From assembly GCF_016862995.1 (NCBI RefSeq), contig NZ_BOOA01000018.1:60371-124370 (forward strand): DNA of 64,000 nt, read 5' to 3'. The notes under the pieces were generated by a model. The model was not told the origin of the DNA, did not search any database, and worked only from the letters and a program-made list of their open reading frames with translations. This DNA is from Acrocarpospora phusangensis (lineage in GTDB: Bacteria > Actinomycetota > Actinomycetes > Streptosporangiales > Streptosporangiaceae). This document shows, in pieces, positions 7,021-15,386 of the stretch. Each line of letters opens with the position of its first letter. Position 1 is the stretch's first letter. A program made the position numbers and the translations under genes.

Positions 7021-9753
7021 ATGCGAAGAAAGCTCCTCAGCGTGCTCGCGATCGTGGCCGTGGCGCTGGTCACGGCGGTCGTGCGCAACGCTCCGGCGGG
7101 CGCCGCGGCGTCCGACCCGTACAACTTCAAGAACGTGCGGATCGACGGCGGCGGCTTCGTGCCGGGCATCGTCTTCAACCAGACCGAGCGCAATCTGATC
7201 TACTCGCGGACCGACATCGGCGGCATGTACCGCTGGGACCAGTCGAACCAGAGCTGGAAGCCGCTGCTCGACTGGGTCGGCTTCACCAACTGGGGCTATA
7301 ACGGCGTCGACAGCATCGCCACCGACCCGGTGCAGACGAACCGCGTGTACGCCGCCGTCGGCATGTACACCAATAGCTGGGACCCCAACAACGGCGCGAT
7401 CCTGCGTTCCACCAACAAGGGCGACTCGTGGTCGATCACCACGCTGCCCTTCAAGATGGGCGGCAACATGCCCGGCCGCGGCATGGGGGAGCGGCTGGCC
7501 ATCGACCCCAACCGGAACAGCACCCTCTACCTGGGCGCGCCCAACGGCAACGGCCTGTGGCGCAGCCTCGACTACGGCGCGACCTGGGCGAAGGTGACCT
7601 CGTTCCCGAACGCCGGCAACTACGCGCCGGACCCGAGCGATCCGAACGGCTACGGCACCCACCAGCCGGGCGTCGTCTGGGTGACCTTCGACAAGCGCAC
7701 CGGGACCAGCGGAAACGCCACCCAGACCATCTACGTGGGCGTCGCCGACAAGCAGAACACGATCTACCGCACCACCAACGGCGGCTCCAGCTGGGAGCGG
7801 GTGGCCGGGCAGCCCACCGGCTACATCGCCCACAAGGGCGTGCTCGACCACGTCAACGGTTACCTCTACATCGCCACCAGCGACACCGGCGGCCCGTACG
7901 ACGGCGCCAAGGGCGACGTCTGGCGCTACGCCACCGCCACCGGCACCTGGACCCAGATCAGCCCGATCCCGTCCAGCAGCGCCGACGACTACTTCGGCTA
8001 CAGCGGCCTGACCATCGACCGGCAGAACCCGGGCACGATCATGGTCGCCACCCAGATGTCCTGGTGGCCGGATGTGATCTTCTTCAGGTCCACCGACAGT
8101 GGTGCGACCTGGACCCGGGTGTGGGACTGGGGTTCGTACCCGAACCGCACCTACCGCTACAAGATGGACATCTCCTCGGCGCCGTGGCTGACCTTCGGCA
8201 GCAACCCGCAGCTTCCCGAGGTCACGCCCAAGCTGGGCTGGATGACCGAGTCGATGGAGATCGACCCGTTCGACGGCAACCGCTTCATGTACGGCACCGG
8301 CGCCACCATCTACGGCAGCACCGACCTGAAACTCTGGGACACCGGCGGCCAGTTCACCATCAGGCCGATGGTGAAGGGGCTGGAGGAGACCGCCGTACTG
8401 GACCTGATCAGTCCGCCGTCCGGGTCTGCGCCCCTGGTCAGCGGCCTGGGCGACATCGGCGGCTTCCGGCACACCAACCTGGACGCGGTCCCGCCGATGA
8501 TGTTCACCTCGCCCACCTTCACCTCCACCACCTCGCTGGACTACGCGGAGACCAACCCCAGCGTGATGGTACGGGCGGGCAACTTCACCGACGCGGACCG
8601 GCCGAACGACAGCCACGTGGCCTTCTCCACCGACGGCGGCGCGAACTGGTTCCAGGGCAGTGAGCCGGGCGGCGTCAACAACGGCGGCACGGTGGCGGCC
8701 TCGGCCGACGGCAGCAGGTTCGTCTGGGCACCGGGCGACAGCGGCATCCAGGTCGTCTACTCGGTCGGGTTCGGCAACTCGTGGCAGACCTCGTCGGGCG
8801 CGCCGGCCAACTCGCGGATCGAGTCGGACCGGGTGAACTCGCAGAAGTTCTACGCCTTCTCCAACGGCCGGTTCTACGTCAGCACGAACGGCGGCGCGAC
8901 CTTCACAGCGACCGCGGCGACGGGCCTGCCGACGACCGCCAGGTTCAAGGCGGTGCCCGGACGCGAGGGCGACATCTGGCTGGCGGGCGGCACCGGCACG
9001 ACCTACGGCCTGTGGCACTCCACCAACTCGGGCGCCTCGTTCACCAAGCTGTCCAACGTCCAGGAGGCCGACAACATCGGCTTCGGGCGGGCGGCTCCCG
9101 GCCAGAGCTACCCGGCGCTGTTCACCGTCGCCAAGATCGACAACGTGCGCGGCGTGTACCGGTCGGACAACACGGGCGGCACCTGGGTACGGATCAACGA
9201 CGACGCCCACCAGTACGGCAACATCGGCGAGGCCATCACCGGCGACCCGCGCACGTACGGGCGGGTCTACCTGGGCACCAACGGGCGCGGCATCATCTAC
9301 GGCGACCGTACCGGCGCGAACCCGTCGCCGTCGCCAAGCCCGAGCGCCTCACCCAGCCCGTCCCCGTCCCCCAGTCCTTCCCCATCTCCGTCCCCGTCCC
9401 CGTCGCCAAGCCCAAGCCCGAGCCCGAGTCCCAGCCCGAGCGGCGGCAAGGCCTGCACCGCGACGTACGCGATCACGAACAACTGGCCGGGCAACTTCAG
9501 CGCCACGGTGACCGTGCGCAGTAGCGGCACCGCCGCGATCACCGGCTGGCAGGTCCGCTGGACCTACGCCAACGGCCAGACCATCTCGTCGCTCTGGAAC
9601 GGCCAGCACACCCAGAGCGGGGCGAACGTCACGGTGAACAACATGAACTACAACGGCAACCTGAACCCGAACGCCACGACAACGTTCGGCTTCAACGCGG
9701 CCGCGCCGGGCACCAACGCGGTGCCCAGCCCCGTGACCTGCACCGCTCTCTAG
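7021..9753 (+). CDS. Secreted GH74 xyloglucanase with Pro-Ser linker and C-terminal CBM2
   Basis: 910 residues. The ATG at 7021 follows a GAGGGAGA ribosome site and opens a signal peptide (MRRKLLSVLAIVAVALVTAVV...AGAAAS), which is why I prefer it to the in-frame ATG at 6988. Residues ~36-765 form the two seven-bladed propellers of GH74, with repeated blade motifs (IYSRTDIGGMYRW, LRSTNKGDSW, IYRTTNGGSSWERV, VYRSDNTGGTWVRIND); the first Asp of YSRTDIGG corresponds to a family catalytic acid. A 40-residue Pro-Ser linker (768-807) leads to a CBM2 cellulose-binding domain (ACTATYAITNNWPGNFSATVTV...PVTCTAL) with its terminal Cys pair. It should cut xyloglucan outside the cell while anchored to cellulose. 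A large hairpin follows the stop. Confidence 0.95.
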   Translation: MRRKLLSVLAIVAVALVTAVVRNAPAGAAASDPYNFKNVRIDGGGFVPGIVFNQTERNLIYSRTDIGGMYRWDQSNQSWKPLLDWVGFTNWGYNGVDSIATDPVQTNRVYAAVGMYTNSWDPNNGAILRSTNKGDSWSITTLPFKMGGNMPGRGMGERLAIDPNRNSTLYLGAPNGNGLWRSLDYGATWAKVTSFPNAGNYAPDPSDPNGYGTHQPGVVWVTFDKRTGTSGNATQTIYVGVADKQNTIYRTTNGGSSWERVAGQPTGYIAHKGVLDHVNGYLYIATSDTGGPYDGAKGDVWRYATATGTWTQISPIPSSSADDYFGYSGLTIDRQNPGTIMVATQMSWWPDVIFFRSTDSGATWTRVWDWGSYPNRTYRYKMDISSAPWLTFGSNPQLPEVTPKLGWMTESMEIDPFDGNRFMYGTGATIYGSTDLKLWDTGGQFTIRPMVKGLEETAVLDLISPPSGSAPLVSGLGDIGGFRHTNLDAVPPMMFTSPTFTSTTSLDYAETNPSVMVRAGNFTDADRPNDSHVAFSTDGGANWFQGSEPGGVNNGGTVAASADGSRFVWAPGDSGIQVVYSVGFGNSWQTSSGAPANSRIESDRVNSQKFYAFSNGRFYVSTNGGATFTATAATGLPTTARFKAVPGREGDIWLAGGTGTTYGLWHSTNSGASFTKLSNVQEADNIGFGRAAPGQSYPALFTVAKIDNVRGVYRSDNTGGTWVRINDDAHQYGNIGEAITGDPRTYGRVYLGTNGRGIIYGDRTGANPSPSPSPSASPSPSPSPSPSPSPSPSPSPSPSPSPSPSPSGGKACTATYAITNNWPGNFSATVTVRSSGTAAITGWQVRWTYANGQTISSLWNGQHTQSGANVTVNNMNYNGNLNPNATTTFGFNAAAPGTNAVPSPVTCTAL
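9322..9441 (+). repeat. Low-complexity Pro-Ser-coding repeat (interdomain linker)
   Basis: 120 bp of CCN-(TCN/AGC) codons encoding alternating Pro and Ser, with runs of the hexamers CCGTCC and AGCCCG. This is the flexible linker between the GH74 and CBM2 domains. Synonymous codon mixing limits but does not abolish the chance of slippage, so copy number may vary between strains. Confidence 0.85.
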
Positions 9754-9781
9754 ATCCTGGAGGTTCCTCCGGCCTCCAGCC

Positions 9782-9822
9782 GGTACGGCTTCCGCCGCCC
9801 GCCCAGCGGCGGGAGCCGTACC
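9782..9822 (+). terminator. Long hairpin between the GH74 gene and pta
   Basis: Arms GGTACGGCT (9782-9790) and AGCCGTACC (9814-9822) pair perfectly, a T-G wobble follows, then CCGCCGC (9792-9798) pairs with GCGGCGG (9806-9812): about 17 bp around a 7-nt loop. It lies 29 bp after the GH74 stop and only 8 bp before the pta ATG, so it probably ends the GH74 transcript but would also sit in the pta leader. The pta ribosome site is therefore weak or masked. Confidence 0.7.
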
Positions 9823-9830
9823 ATACCCGC

Positions 9831-11891
9831 ATGGCGATCGGGGTGTACGTCGCGGCGAGCGATGCCAGGAGCAACAAGGGCGCGGTCGCCCTCGGGCTGA
9901 TCGAGTTACTCTCCCGGCAGGTGGGCGCGGTCGGCGTCTTCCGCCCGGTGGTCCGGGCCGGCGTCGAGGACAACCTGGTCAACACGGCCAGGGCCCGCTT
10001 CAAGATGGACCTGCCGTACGAGGTGTGCGCGGGCGTCACGTACGAGGACGTGCACGCCGATCCCGGGCAGGCGATCGAGGACATCGTGGCCGGCTACCGC
10101 GCGGTCGCGGCGCGCTGCGCGGCGGTCGTCGTGATCGGCACCGACTACACCGACGTGGGCGCGCCCACCGAGTTCGAGTTCAACGCCCAGGTCGCCGCCA
10201 ACCTGGGCACGCCGGTGCTGAACGTGGTCACGGGCCTGCAGCGGACCCCGGAGGAGATCGCCGCGGCCGTCGAGCTGTCCGCCAAGGAGCTCGCGGAGGA
10301 GCACGCGTTCGGCATCGCCGTCATGATCACCCGGGTCGATCCCGGCCTGCTGGCCGAGGTGGCGGAGGCCGTCCAGGACTGCCCGACGCCCGTCTGGGTC
10401 GTCCCGGAGGTGGCGCGGCTGTCGGCGCCCACGGTCGCGGACCTGCTGGCCGGCTGCGGCGGCACGCTGTTCCTCGGCGACGAGCGGCAGCTCGGCCGCG
10501 AGGTGGGCGGGCTGATGGTGGGGGCCATGTCGCTGCCCAACATCCTCGACCGCCTCACCGAGGGCGTCGCCGTGATCGCGCCCGCCGACCGCGCGGCCGA
10601 TCTGCTGCCCGGTCTGCTGGCCGCGCACCACGCCGACACCTTCCCGGCCCTGTCCGCGATCATCCTCAACGGCGGCATGCCGCTCCCCGAGCCGGTCCTG
10701 CGGCTGCTCACCGGCATGGACATCCGCCTCCCGGTGATCACGACGCCCGGCGACACCTTCGCCACCGCCACCCGCCTCTCCCACGTCGAAGGCCGCTTCA
10801 CCCCCGACGCCGAAGGCAAGATCGACACCGCGCTCGGCCTGTTCGCCGCGCACGTGGACGGCTCCGCCCTGCTCGACCGCCTGCACGTCACCCCGGCGAC
10901 CGCCGTCACGCCGCTCATGTTCGAATACGACCTGCTCGAACGCGCCCGCGCCGACCGCCGCCACATCGTCCTGCCCGAGGGCGCGGAACCGCGCATCATG
11001 CGCGCCGCTGACATCCTGCTCCGCCGCGGCGTCGCCGACCTGACCCTGCTCGGCGACGAACGCGAGATCCGCGCCCAGGCGGCCCGGCTCGGTCTCGATC
11101 TCGGCGAGGCCCGCGTGCTCAGTCCCTTCGACCCTGACCTGCGCGAACGCTTCGCCGTCGAGTACGCGCGCCTGCGGGCCCACAAGGGCATCACGGTGGA
11201 GCGGGCCCGCGACACCGTGACCGACGTGTCCTACTTCGGCACTCTGATGGTCGGTCTCGGCCTGGCCGACGGCATGGTCTCCGGCTCCATCCACACCACC
11301 GCCCACACCATCCGCCCCTCCTTCGAGATCATCAAGACCCGGCCCGGCGTCGGCGTCGTCTCCAGCGTGTTCTTCATGCTGCTGGCCGATCGCGTCCTGG
11401 TGTACGGCGACTGCGCCGTGGTCCCCGACCCGACCGCCGAGCAGCTCGCCGACATCGCGATCTCCTCGGCGGCCACGGCGGCCAGGTTCGGGGTGGAGCC
11501 CCGGGTGGCGCTGCTGTCGTACTCGACGGGGGAGTCCGGGGCAGGGCCCGAGGTGGAGAAGGTGCGCGCGGCCACCGCGATGGTCCGCGAGGTCCGCCCC
11601 GACCTGCCCGTGGAGGGCCCGATCCAGTACGACGCCGCCGCCGAGCCCAGCGTGGCCAGGACCAAGATGCCCGGCAGCGCGGTGGCCGGCCGGGCCACGG
11701 TGTTCGTGGTGCCGGATCTCAACACCGGCAACAACCTCTACAAGGCCGTGCAGCGGAGCGCCGGGGCGGTCGCGGTGGGGCCGGTGCTGCAAGGGCTGCG
11801 CAAACCGGTCAACGACCTCTCCCGCGGGGCGACCGTGCACGACATCGTCAACACCGTGGCGATCACCGCGATCCAGGCCCAGGGGGAATGA
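9831..11891 (+). CDS. pta: Phosphate acetyltransferase (long, multidomain form)
   Basis: 686 residues, the size of the long actinobacterial and enterobacterial Pta. The N-terminal P-loop-like region (MAIGVYVAASDARSNKGAVALGLIELL) and the DRTGG-type middle domain precede the C-terminal transferase domain (about 360-680), with RRHIVLPEGAEPRIMRAADILLRRGVADLTLLG, FGTLMVGLGLADGMVSGSIHTTAHTIRPSFEIIKT and the active-site region LSYSTGESGAGPEVEKVRAAT. It interconverts acetyl-CoA and acetyl phosphate in the cytoplasm. Its stop overlaps the ackA start by 4 nt, so the two are translated together. Confidence 0.95.
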   Translation: MAIGVYVAASDARSNKGAVALGLIELLSRQVGAVGVFRPVVRAGVEDNLVNTARARFKMDLPYEVCAGVTYEDVHADPGQAIEDIVAGYRAVAARCAAVVVIGTDYTDVGAPTEFEFNAQVAANLGTPVLNVVTGLQRTPEEIAAAVELSAKELAEEHAFGIAVMITRVDPGLLAEVAEAVQDCPTPVWVVPEVARLSAPTVADLLAGCGGTLFLGDERQLGREVGGLMVGAMSLPNILDRLTEGVAVIAPADRAADLLPGLLAAHHADTFPALSAIILNGGMPLPEPVLRLLTGMDIRLPVITTPGDTFATATRLSHVEGRFTPDAEGKIDTALGLFAAHVDGSALLDRLHVTPATAVTPLMFEYDLLERARADRRHIVLPEGAEPRIMRAADILLRRGVADLTLLGDEREIRAQAARLGLDLGEARVLSPFDPDLRERFAVEYARLRAHKGITVERARDTVTDVSYFGTLMVGLGLADGMVSGSIHTTAHTIRPSFEIIKTRPGVGVVSSVFFMLLADRVLVYGDCAVVPDPTAEQLADIAISSAATAARFGVEPRVALLSYSTGESGAGPEVEKVRAATAMVREVRPDLPVEGPIQYDAAAEPSVARTKMPGSAVAGRATVFVVPDLNTGNNLYKAVQRSAGAVAVGPVLQGLRKPVNDLSRGATVHDIVNTVAITAIQAQGE

Positions 11892-13069
11892 TGCACGTCC
11901 TGGTGCTCAACAGCGGCTCCTCGTCGATCAAGTACCAGCTGCTGGACATGAGCGGCCGGCGGCGGCTGGCGACCGGCCTGGCCGAGCGCATCGGGGAGCG
12001 GTCCGGCCGGCTCGTGCACAACGGCGAGGACGTGGGCACGGACGGGTTCGCCGACCACGAGGCCGGGCTTCGGGCGGTCCTGGACGCGTTCGCCGAGCGC
12101 GGGCCCGCCCTGGACGAGGTGGTCGCGGTCGGCCACCGGGTGGTGCACGGCGGTGACCGCTTCGCCCAGCCCGTTCTGATCGACGACGACGTGGAGAAGG
12201 CGATCGGGCAGCTGATCCCGCTCGCGCCGCTGCACAACCCGGCCAACCTGGAGGGCATCCGGGTGGCCCGGCGCGTCTTCCCCGATCTGCCGCACGTGGC
12301 GGTGTTCGACACGGCGTTCCATCAGACGCTGCCGCCGGAGGCGTACACGTACGCGGTGCCGCCCGAGTGGAACGTGCGCAAGTACGGGTTCCACGGGACG
12401 TCGCACGCGTACGTCTCGCGCCGGGCCGCGGAACTGCTGGGCCGGCCGTACGGGGAGGTCAACACGATCGTCCTGCACCTGGGGAACGGCGCGAGCGTGG
12501 CGGCGGTGCGGGGCGGGCGGAGCGTGGACACCTCGATGGGGCTGACGCCGCTGGCCGGGCTGGTCATGGGGACCCGCTCCGGGGATGTGGATCCGGGGGT
12601 GCTGCCGTACGTGGCCAGGAGTCTGGGCCTGAGCCTCGACGAGATCGACTCGGCGCTCAACCGGGACAGCGGCCTGCGCGGCCTTGCGGGGGAGAACGAC
12701 CTGCGCGAGGTCTGGCGCGCCGTGGACGGGGGCGACCCCGCCGCCCGCCTGGCCATGGACGTCTACATCCACCGCATACGCGGATATATCGGCAATTATT
12801 ACGCCGTGTTGGGGGAGGTTCATGCCATCGTGTTCACTGCGGGGGTAGGGGAGAACGATCCGAGGACGCGGGAGCGGGCTCTGGCCGGGCTCGGCCGGCT
12901 CGGCATCGCGGTCGATCCCGCCCGCAACGCCGCCCCCGCGCGACACGCCCGGGCCATCTCGCCGGACGGTTCCGGCGTGGCGGTCCTGGTGATCCCGACG
13001 GACGAGGAATTGGAGATCGCCGAACAGACCATCAATACTGACGGCGTAGTGAGAAATCCTCCGGACTGA
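11888..13069 (+). CDS. ackA: Acetate kinase
   Basis: 393 residues of the ASKHA fold. Starts with VLVLNSGSSSIKYQLLDM (phosphate loop), has GHRVVHGG (about 82-89), the HxxxxH region FDTAFHQTLP, YGFHGTSHAYVSRRAAELLG, HLGNGASVAAVRGG and the late adenosine-site motif TAGVGENDPRTRERAL. It makes ATP from acetyl phosphate or activates acetate in reverse. The start ATG (11888) overlaps the pta stop. I chose this ATG over the one 3 nt downstream; either gives essentially the same protein. Confidence 0.95.
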   Translation: MMHVLVLNSGSSSIKYQLLDMSGRRRLATGLAERIGERSGRLVHNGEDVGTDGFADHEAGLRAVLDAFAERGPALDEVVAVGHRVVHGGDRFAQPVLIDDDVEKAIGQLIPLAPLHNPANLEGIRVARRVFPDLPHVAVFDTAFHQTLPPEAYTYAVPPEWNVRKYGFHGTSHAYVSRRAAELLGRPYGEVNTIVLHLGNGASVAAVRGGRSVDTSMGLTPLAGLVMGTRSGDVDPGVLPYVARSLGLSLDEIDSALNRDSGLRGLAGENDLREVWRAVDGGDPAARLAMDVYIHRIRGYIGNYYAVLGEVHAIVFTAGVGENDPRTRERALAGLGRLGIAVDPARNAAPARHARAISPDGSGVAVLVIPTDEELEIAEQTINTDGVVRNPPD

Positions 13070-13118
13070 GGAGAACCCGGAAGATCGCCCTGGTTATCGT
13101 AGGTGCAGGGGGTGAGTC

Positions 13119-13595
13119 GTGGCGACTACCGAGAACACGGAAACAGCGGGACAGACGGCGGGGAAGGGCGAGATCAACGAGAAGGACGCCGAATACACGG
13201 CCCAGGGCGAGGCCAGGGGGCCGATGAAATGGCTCGACCGGGTGCGCTCCACCCGGGCCGGCCGGCTGACGCTGAAGATCGTCGTCGGTGTGATCGGCGG
13301 TGCCATGGTGATCGGCGGCCTGATCATGGTCCCGTTCCCCGGCCCCGGCTGGCTGGTCGTCTTCGGCGGCCTGGCCGTGCTCGCCACCGAGTTCCACTGG
13401 GCCAGCAACGTCCTCGACTTCGCCAAGCGTGTGGTCGGCGCGGCGACCGGCTGGCTGAAGCGGCAGAACTGGTTCGTCCGCATCCTCGCCGGCGGCCTCA
13501 CCTTCCTGGTCGCCGGCGCCATCGTCTGGTTCTTCCTGAAGCTCACCCTCAAGATCGACCTGATCGAGGAAGGGCGGGCCTTCCTCAACTGGTGA
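13119..13595 (+). CDS. PGPGW-family (TIGR02611-like) small membrane protein
   Basis: 158 residues from a GTG start after a GGGGG-rich ribosome site. A hydrophilic N-terminus (~50 residues) is followed by three hydrophobic segments: ~54-73 (LKIVVGVIGGAMVIGGLIM), a re-entrant MVPFPGPGWLVVFGGLAVLATEFHWA containing the family motif PFPGPGW, and ~128-147 (LAGGLTFLVAGAIVWFFL). The family is widespread in actinobacteria and of unknown function. The last 11 bp overlap the convergent amidohydrolase gene. Confidence 0.85.
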   Translation: MATTENTETAGQTAGKGEINEKDAEYTAQGEARGPMKWLDRVRSTRAGRLTLKIVVGVIGGAMVIGGLIMVPFPGPGWLVVFGGLAVLATEFHWASNVLDFAKRVVGAATGWLKRQNWFVRILAGGLTFLVAGAIVWFFLKLTLKIDLIEEGRAFLNW

Positions 13596-14805
13596 GCTCG
13601 CTGAGCTCCCCCAGCCCCCCGGCGGGCATGGTGGCGGCCGCCTCCAGGCGGCGGGTCGCCAGCGCCGTCAGGAGCGCGGCCCCGTCGGCGAGCACGCCGT
13701 CGTCGAAGGCCGCCTCGGGGGAGTGGTTCGACGGAGCGCCCACCGGATCCTGCCCGGACGGGCAGGCCCCCAGCACCAGGAACGCCCCCGGCACCTCGTT
13801 CAGCACGAACGAGAAGTCCTCCGAGCCGGTCGCCGGCTGCGGCATCGGGAAGTAGCGCTCCTCGCCCAGCAGCTCGCGCACGGTGTCGGCCGCGAACACG
13901 GCCTCCGCCTCGTCGTTCACCGTCACTGGGTAGCCGATGCCGAACGAGCACTCCGCGGTGAGCCCGTGCGCCTCGGCGATGCCCCGCGCCAGCCGGGTCA
14001 CCCCCTCCTTGACGCGGGCCCGGGTGTCGGCCGAGAAGGAGCGGATGGTGGCGTCGAAGTGGCAGTCGTCCGGGATGACGTTGTCGGCGGTGCCGCCGTG
14101 GAACTGGCCGACGGTCACCACGACCGGGTCGAACACGTCGAAGTTCCTCGTCACGTACGTCTGGAGCTGGGACACGATCTCGCAGCCGGCCTGGATCGGG
14201 TCCAGCGCGCGATGCGGCGCGGAGCCGTGGCCGCCCCGTCCCCGTACGGTCACCCGGAAGGTGTCGGCCGCCGCCAGGATCGGGCCGCCTCTGGTCAGGA
14301 AGAGGCCGGTGGGGACCATGGTGGCGAAGACGTGCATGCCGTACGCGGCGACGGGCCGGGAGCCGGAGGCGTCCAGCACGCCCTCCTCGATCATGAGTTT
14401 GGCGCCCTCGTAGCCCTCCTCGCCGGGCTGGAACATGAACACCACGTCTCCGGCCAGGCTCTCCCGCCTGGCGGCGAGCGTGTGCGCCGCGCCGACCAGC
14501 ATGGCCATGTGCAGATCGTGCCCGCAGGCGTGCATCCGCCCGTCGATCCGCGACCGGTACGGCACCGCCACCCGCTCCTGCACCGGCAGCGCGTCCATGT
14601 CGGCCCGGAGCAGCACGGTCGGGCCCGGCCGCCCGCCCCGCAGCACGGCGGTGATCGAGGACAGCCGGGTGCCGGTGGAGATCTCCAGGGGCAGGCCGTC
14701 CAGTGCGGCCAGCAGCTTCTCCTGCGTCCTGGGCAGGGTCAGGCCCAGCTCGGGTTCCTGGTGAAGGGTGTGGCGGAGGCGTACCAGCTCGTCCTGAATG
14801 TCCAT
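13585..14805 (-). CDS. M20D-family amidohydrolase (hippurate/N-acyl-amino-acid hydrolase type)
   Basis: 406 residues. Metal ligands appear in family order: RMHACGHDLHMAML (Cys-x-His and following His, ~108-120), FQPGEEGYEGAKLMIEEGVL (tandem Glu, ~145-165), YGMHVFATMP-type His and a late His in NHSPEAAFDD. The Cys ligand before GHD is characteristic of M20D hydrolases such as hippuricase or indole-3-acetyl-amino-acid hydrolase. A dimerisation (lid) domain occupies about 180-300. Likely cytoplasmic and cleaves an N-acyl or N-aroyl amino acid; the precise substrate is not evident. Confidence 0.9.
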   Translation of the reverse strand: MDIQDELVRLRHTLHQEPELGLTLPRTQEKLLAALDGLPLEISTGTRLSSITAVLRGGRPGPTVLLRADMDALPVQERVAVPYRSRIDGRMHACGHDLHMAMLVGAAHTLAARRESLAGDVVFMFQPGEEGYEGAKLMIEEGVLDASGSRPVAAYGMHVFATMVPTGLFLTRGGPILAAADTFRVTVRGRGGHGSAPHRALDPIQAGCEIVSQLQTYVTRNFDVFDPVVVTVGQFHGGTADNVIPDDCHFDATIRSFSADTRARVKEGVTRLARGIAEAHGLTAECSFGIGYPVTVNDEAEAVFAADTVRELLGEERYFPMPQPATGSEDFSFVLNEVPGAFLVLGACPSGQDPVGAPSNHSPEAAFDDGVLADGAALLTALATRRLEAAATMPAGGLGELSELTS

Positions 14806-14894
14806 GCCTCATCCTGCGGGACTCGCGGGCGTCCCGGCAATGCGCCGCGCCAAACCGGCGGCGGCCTGCGATCCTGGGTTGCCGGGGGGAGACG

Positions 14895-15386
14895 ATGATC
14901 ACGATTCTCAGCGTGGTCCTGCTGGCCGCGCCGCAGGTCTCGGTCGGGCTGGACAACCGGGTCACCGAGATCGACCGGACCACGACCTACGTCATCAGGG
15001 CCGTGAACCACGAGGCGACACCGCTCGCGGCCAACGTCCGGATCGCGTTCCCGCCCGGCCTGCGCGAGGTCAGGGCCGCCGGGGCGGAGCTCGGCGACAG
15101 CCACGCCTCCTGGATGGTGATGATGCCGCCGGGCGAGAACACCTACCGGGTGACCGGCGTCCTGGAGGGCGATCCGGGCTCGGCGGTGGCGGCCACGGCC
15201 TGCGTGTACGCGGGCGATCTGAGCAGACCGGTGGACTGTTCGACCGACATCGACCAGCTGCCGGACCCCGAGGTGACGCCGGGAGCCACCGTGCTGAGCG
15301 CCCTCGCCATGCTCCTGATCCTCTCCGGCAGCGCGGGCGCGAGCTACCTGGTGGCCCGCCCTCGGCGGGCTGACCTCAGGGTTTAG
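14895..15386 (+). CDS. Exported, C-terminally membrane-anchored hypothetical protein
   Basis: 163 residues. The ATG at 14895 follows GGGGGGA by 5 nt. A short N-terminal hydrophobic stretch (ITILSVVLLAAPQVSVGLD) looks like a signal peptide, then a DUF11-like beta-sandwich (RTTTYVIRAVNHEATPLAANVRIAFPPGLREVRAAG...), then a C-terminal transmembrane helix (VLSALAMLLILSGSAGASYLVA) and a basic end. It overlaps the LuxR-type gene that follows. Its role is unknown; such DUF11-like domains are usually surface structural modules. Confidence 0.7.
   Translation: MITILSVVLLAAPQVSVGLDNRVTEIDRTTTYVIRAVNHEATPLAANVRIAFPPGLREVRAAGAELGDSHASWMVMMPPGENTYRVTGVLEGDPGSAVAATACVYAGDLSRPVDCSTDIDQLPDPEVTPGATVLSALAMLLILSGSAGASYLVARPRRADLRV

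Noticed and set aside
7003..9210. 735-codon open frame on the minus strand opposite the GH74 gene
   Set aside because: It is a shadow in the antisense of a GC-rich gene, composed mainly of Gly, Val, Arg, Ala and Asp with no domain. The plus strand is a clear GH74 enzyme.
9322..9441. Tandem repeat as a recombination or mobile element
   Set aside because: It is simply the codons of the Pro-Ser linker in the GH74 enzyme.
9906..11840. 644-codon minus-strand frame opposite pta
   Set aside because: Low-complexity antisense of a clearly recognised pta; no ribosome site or family match.
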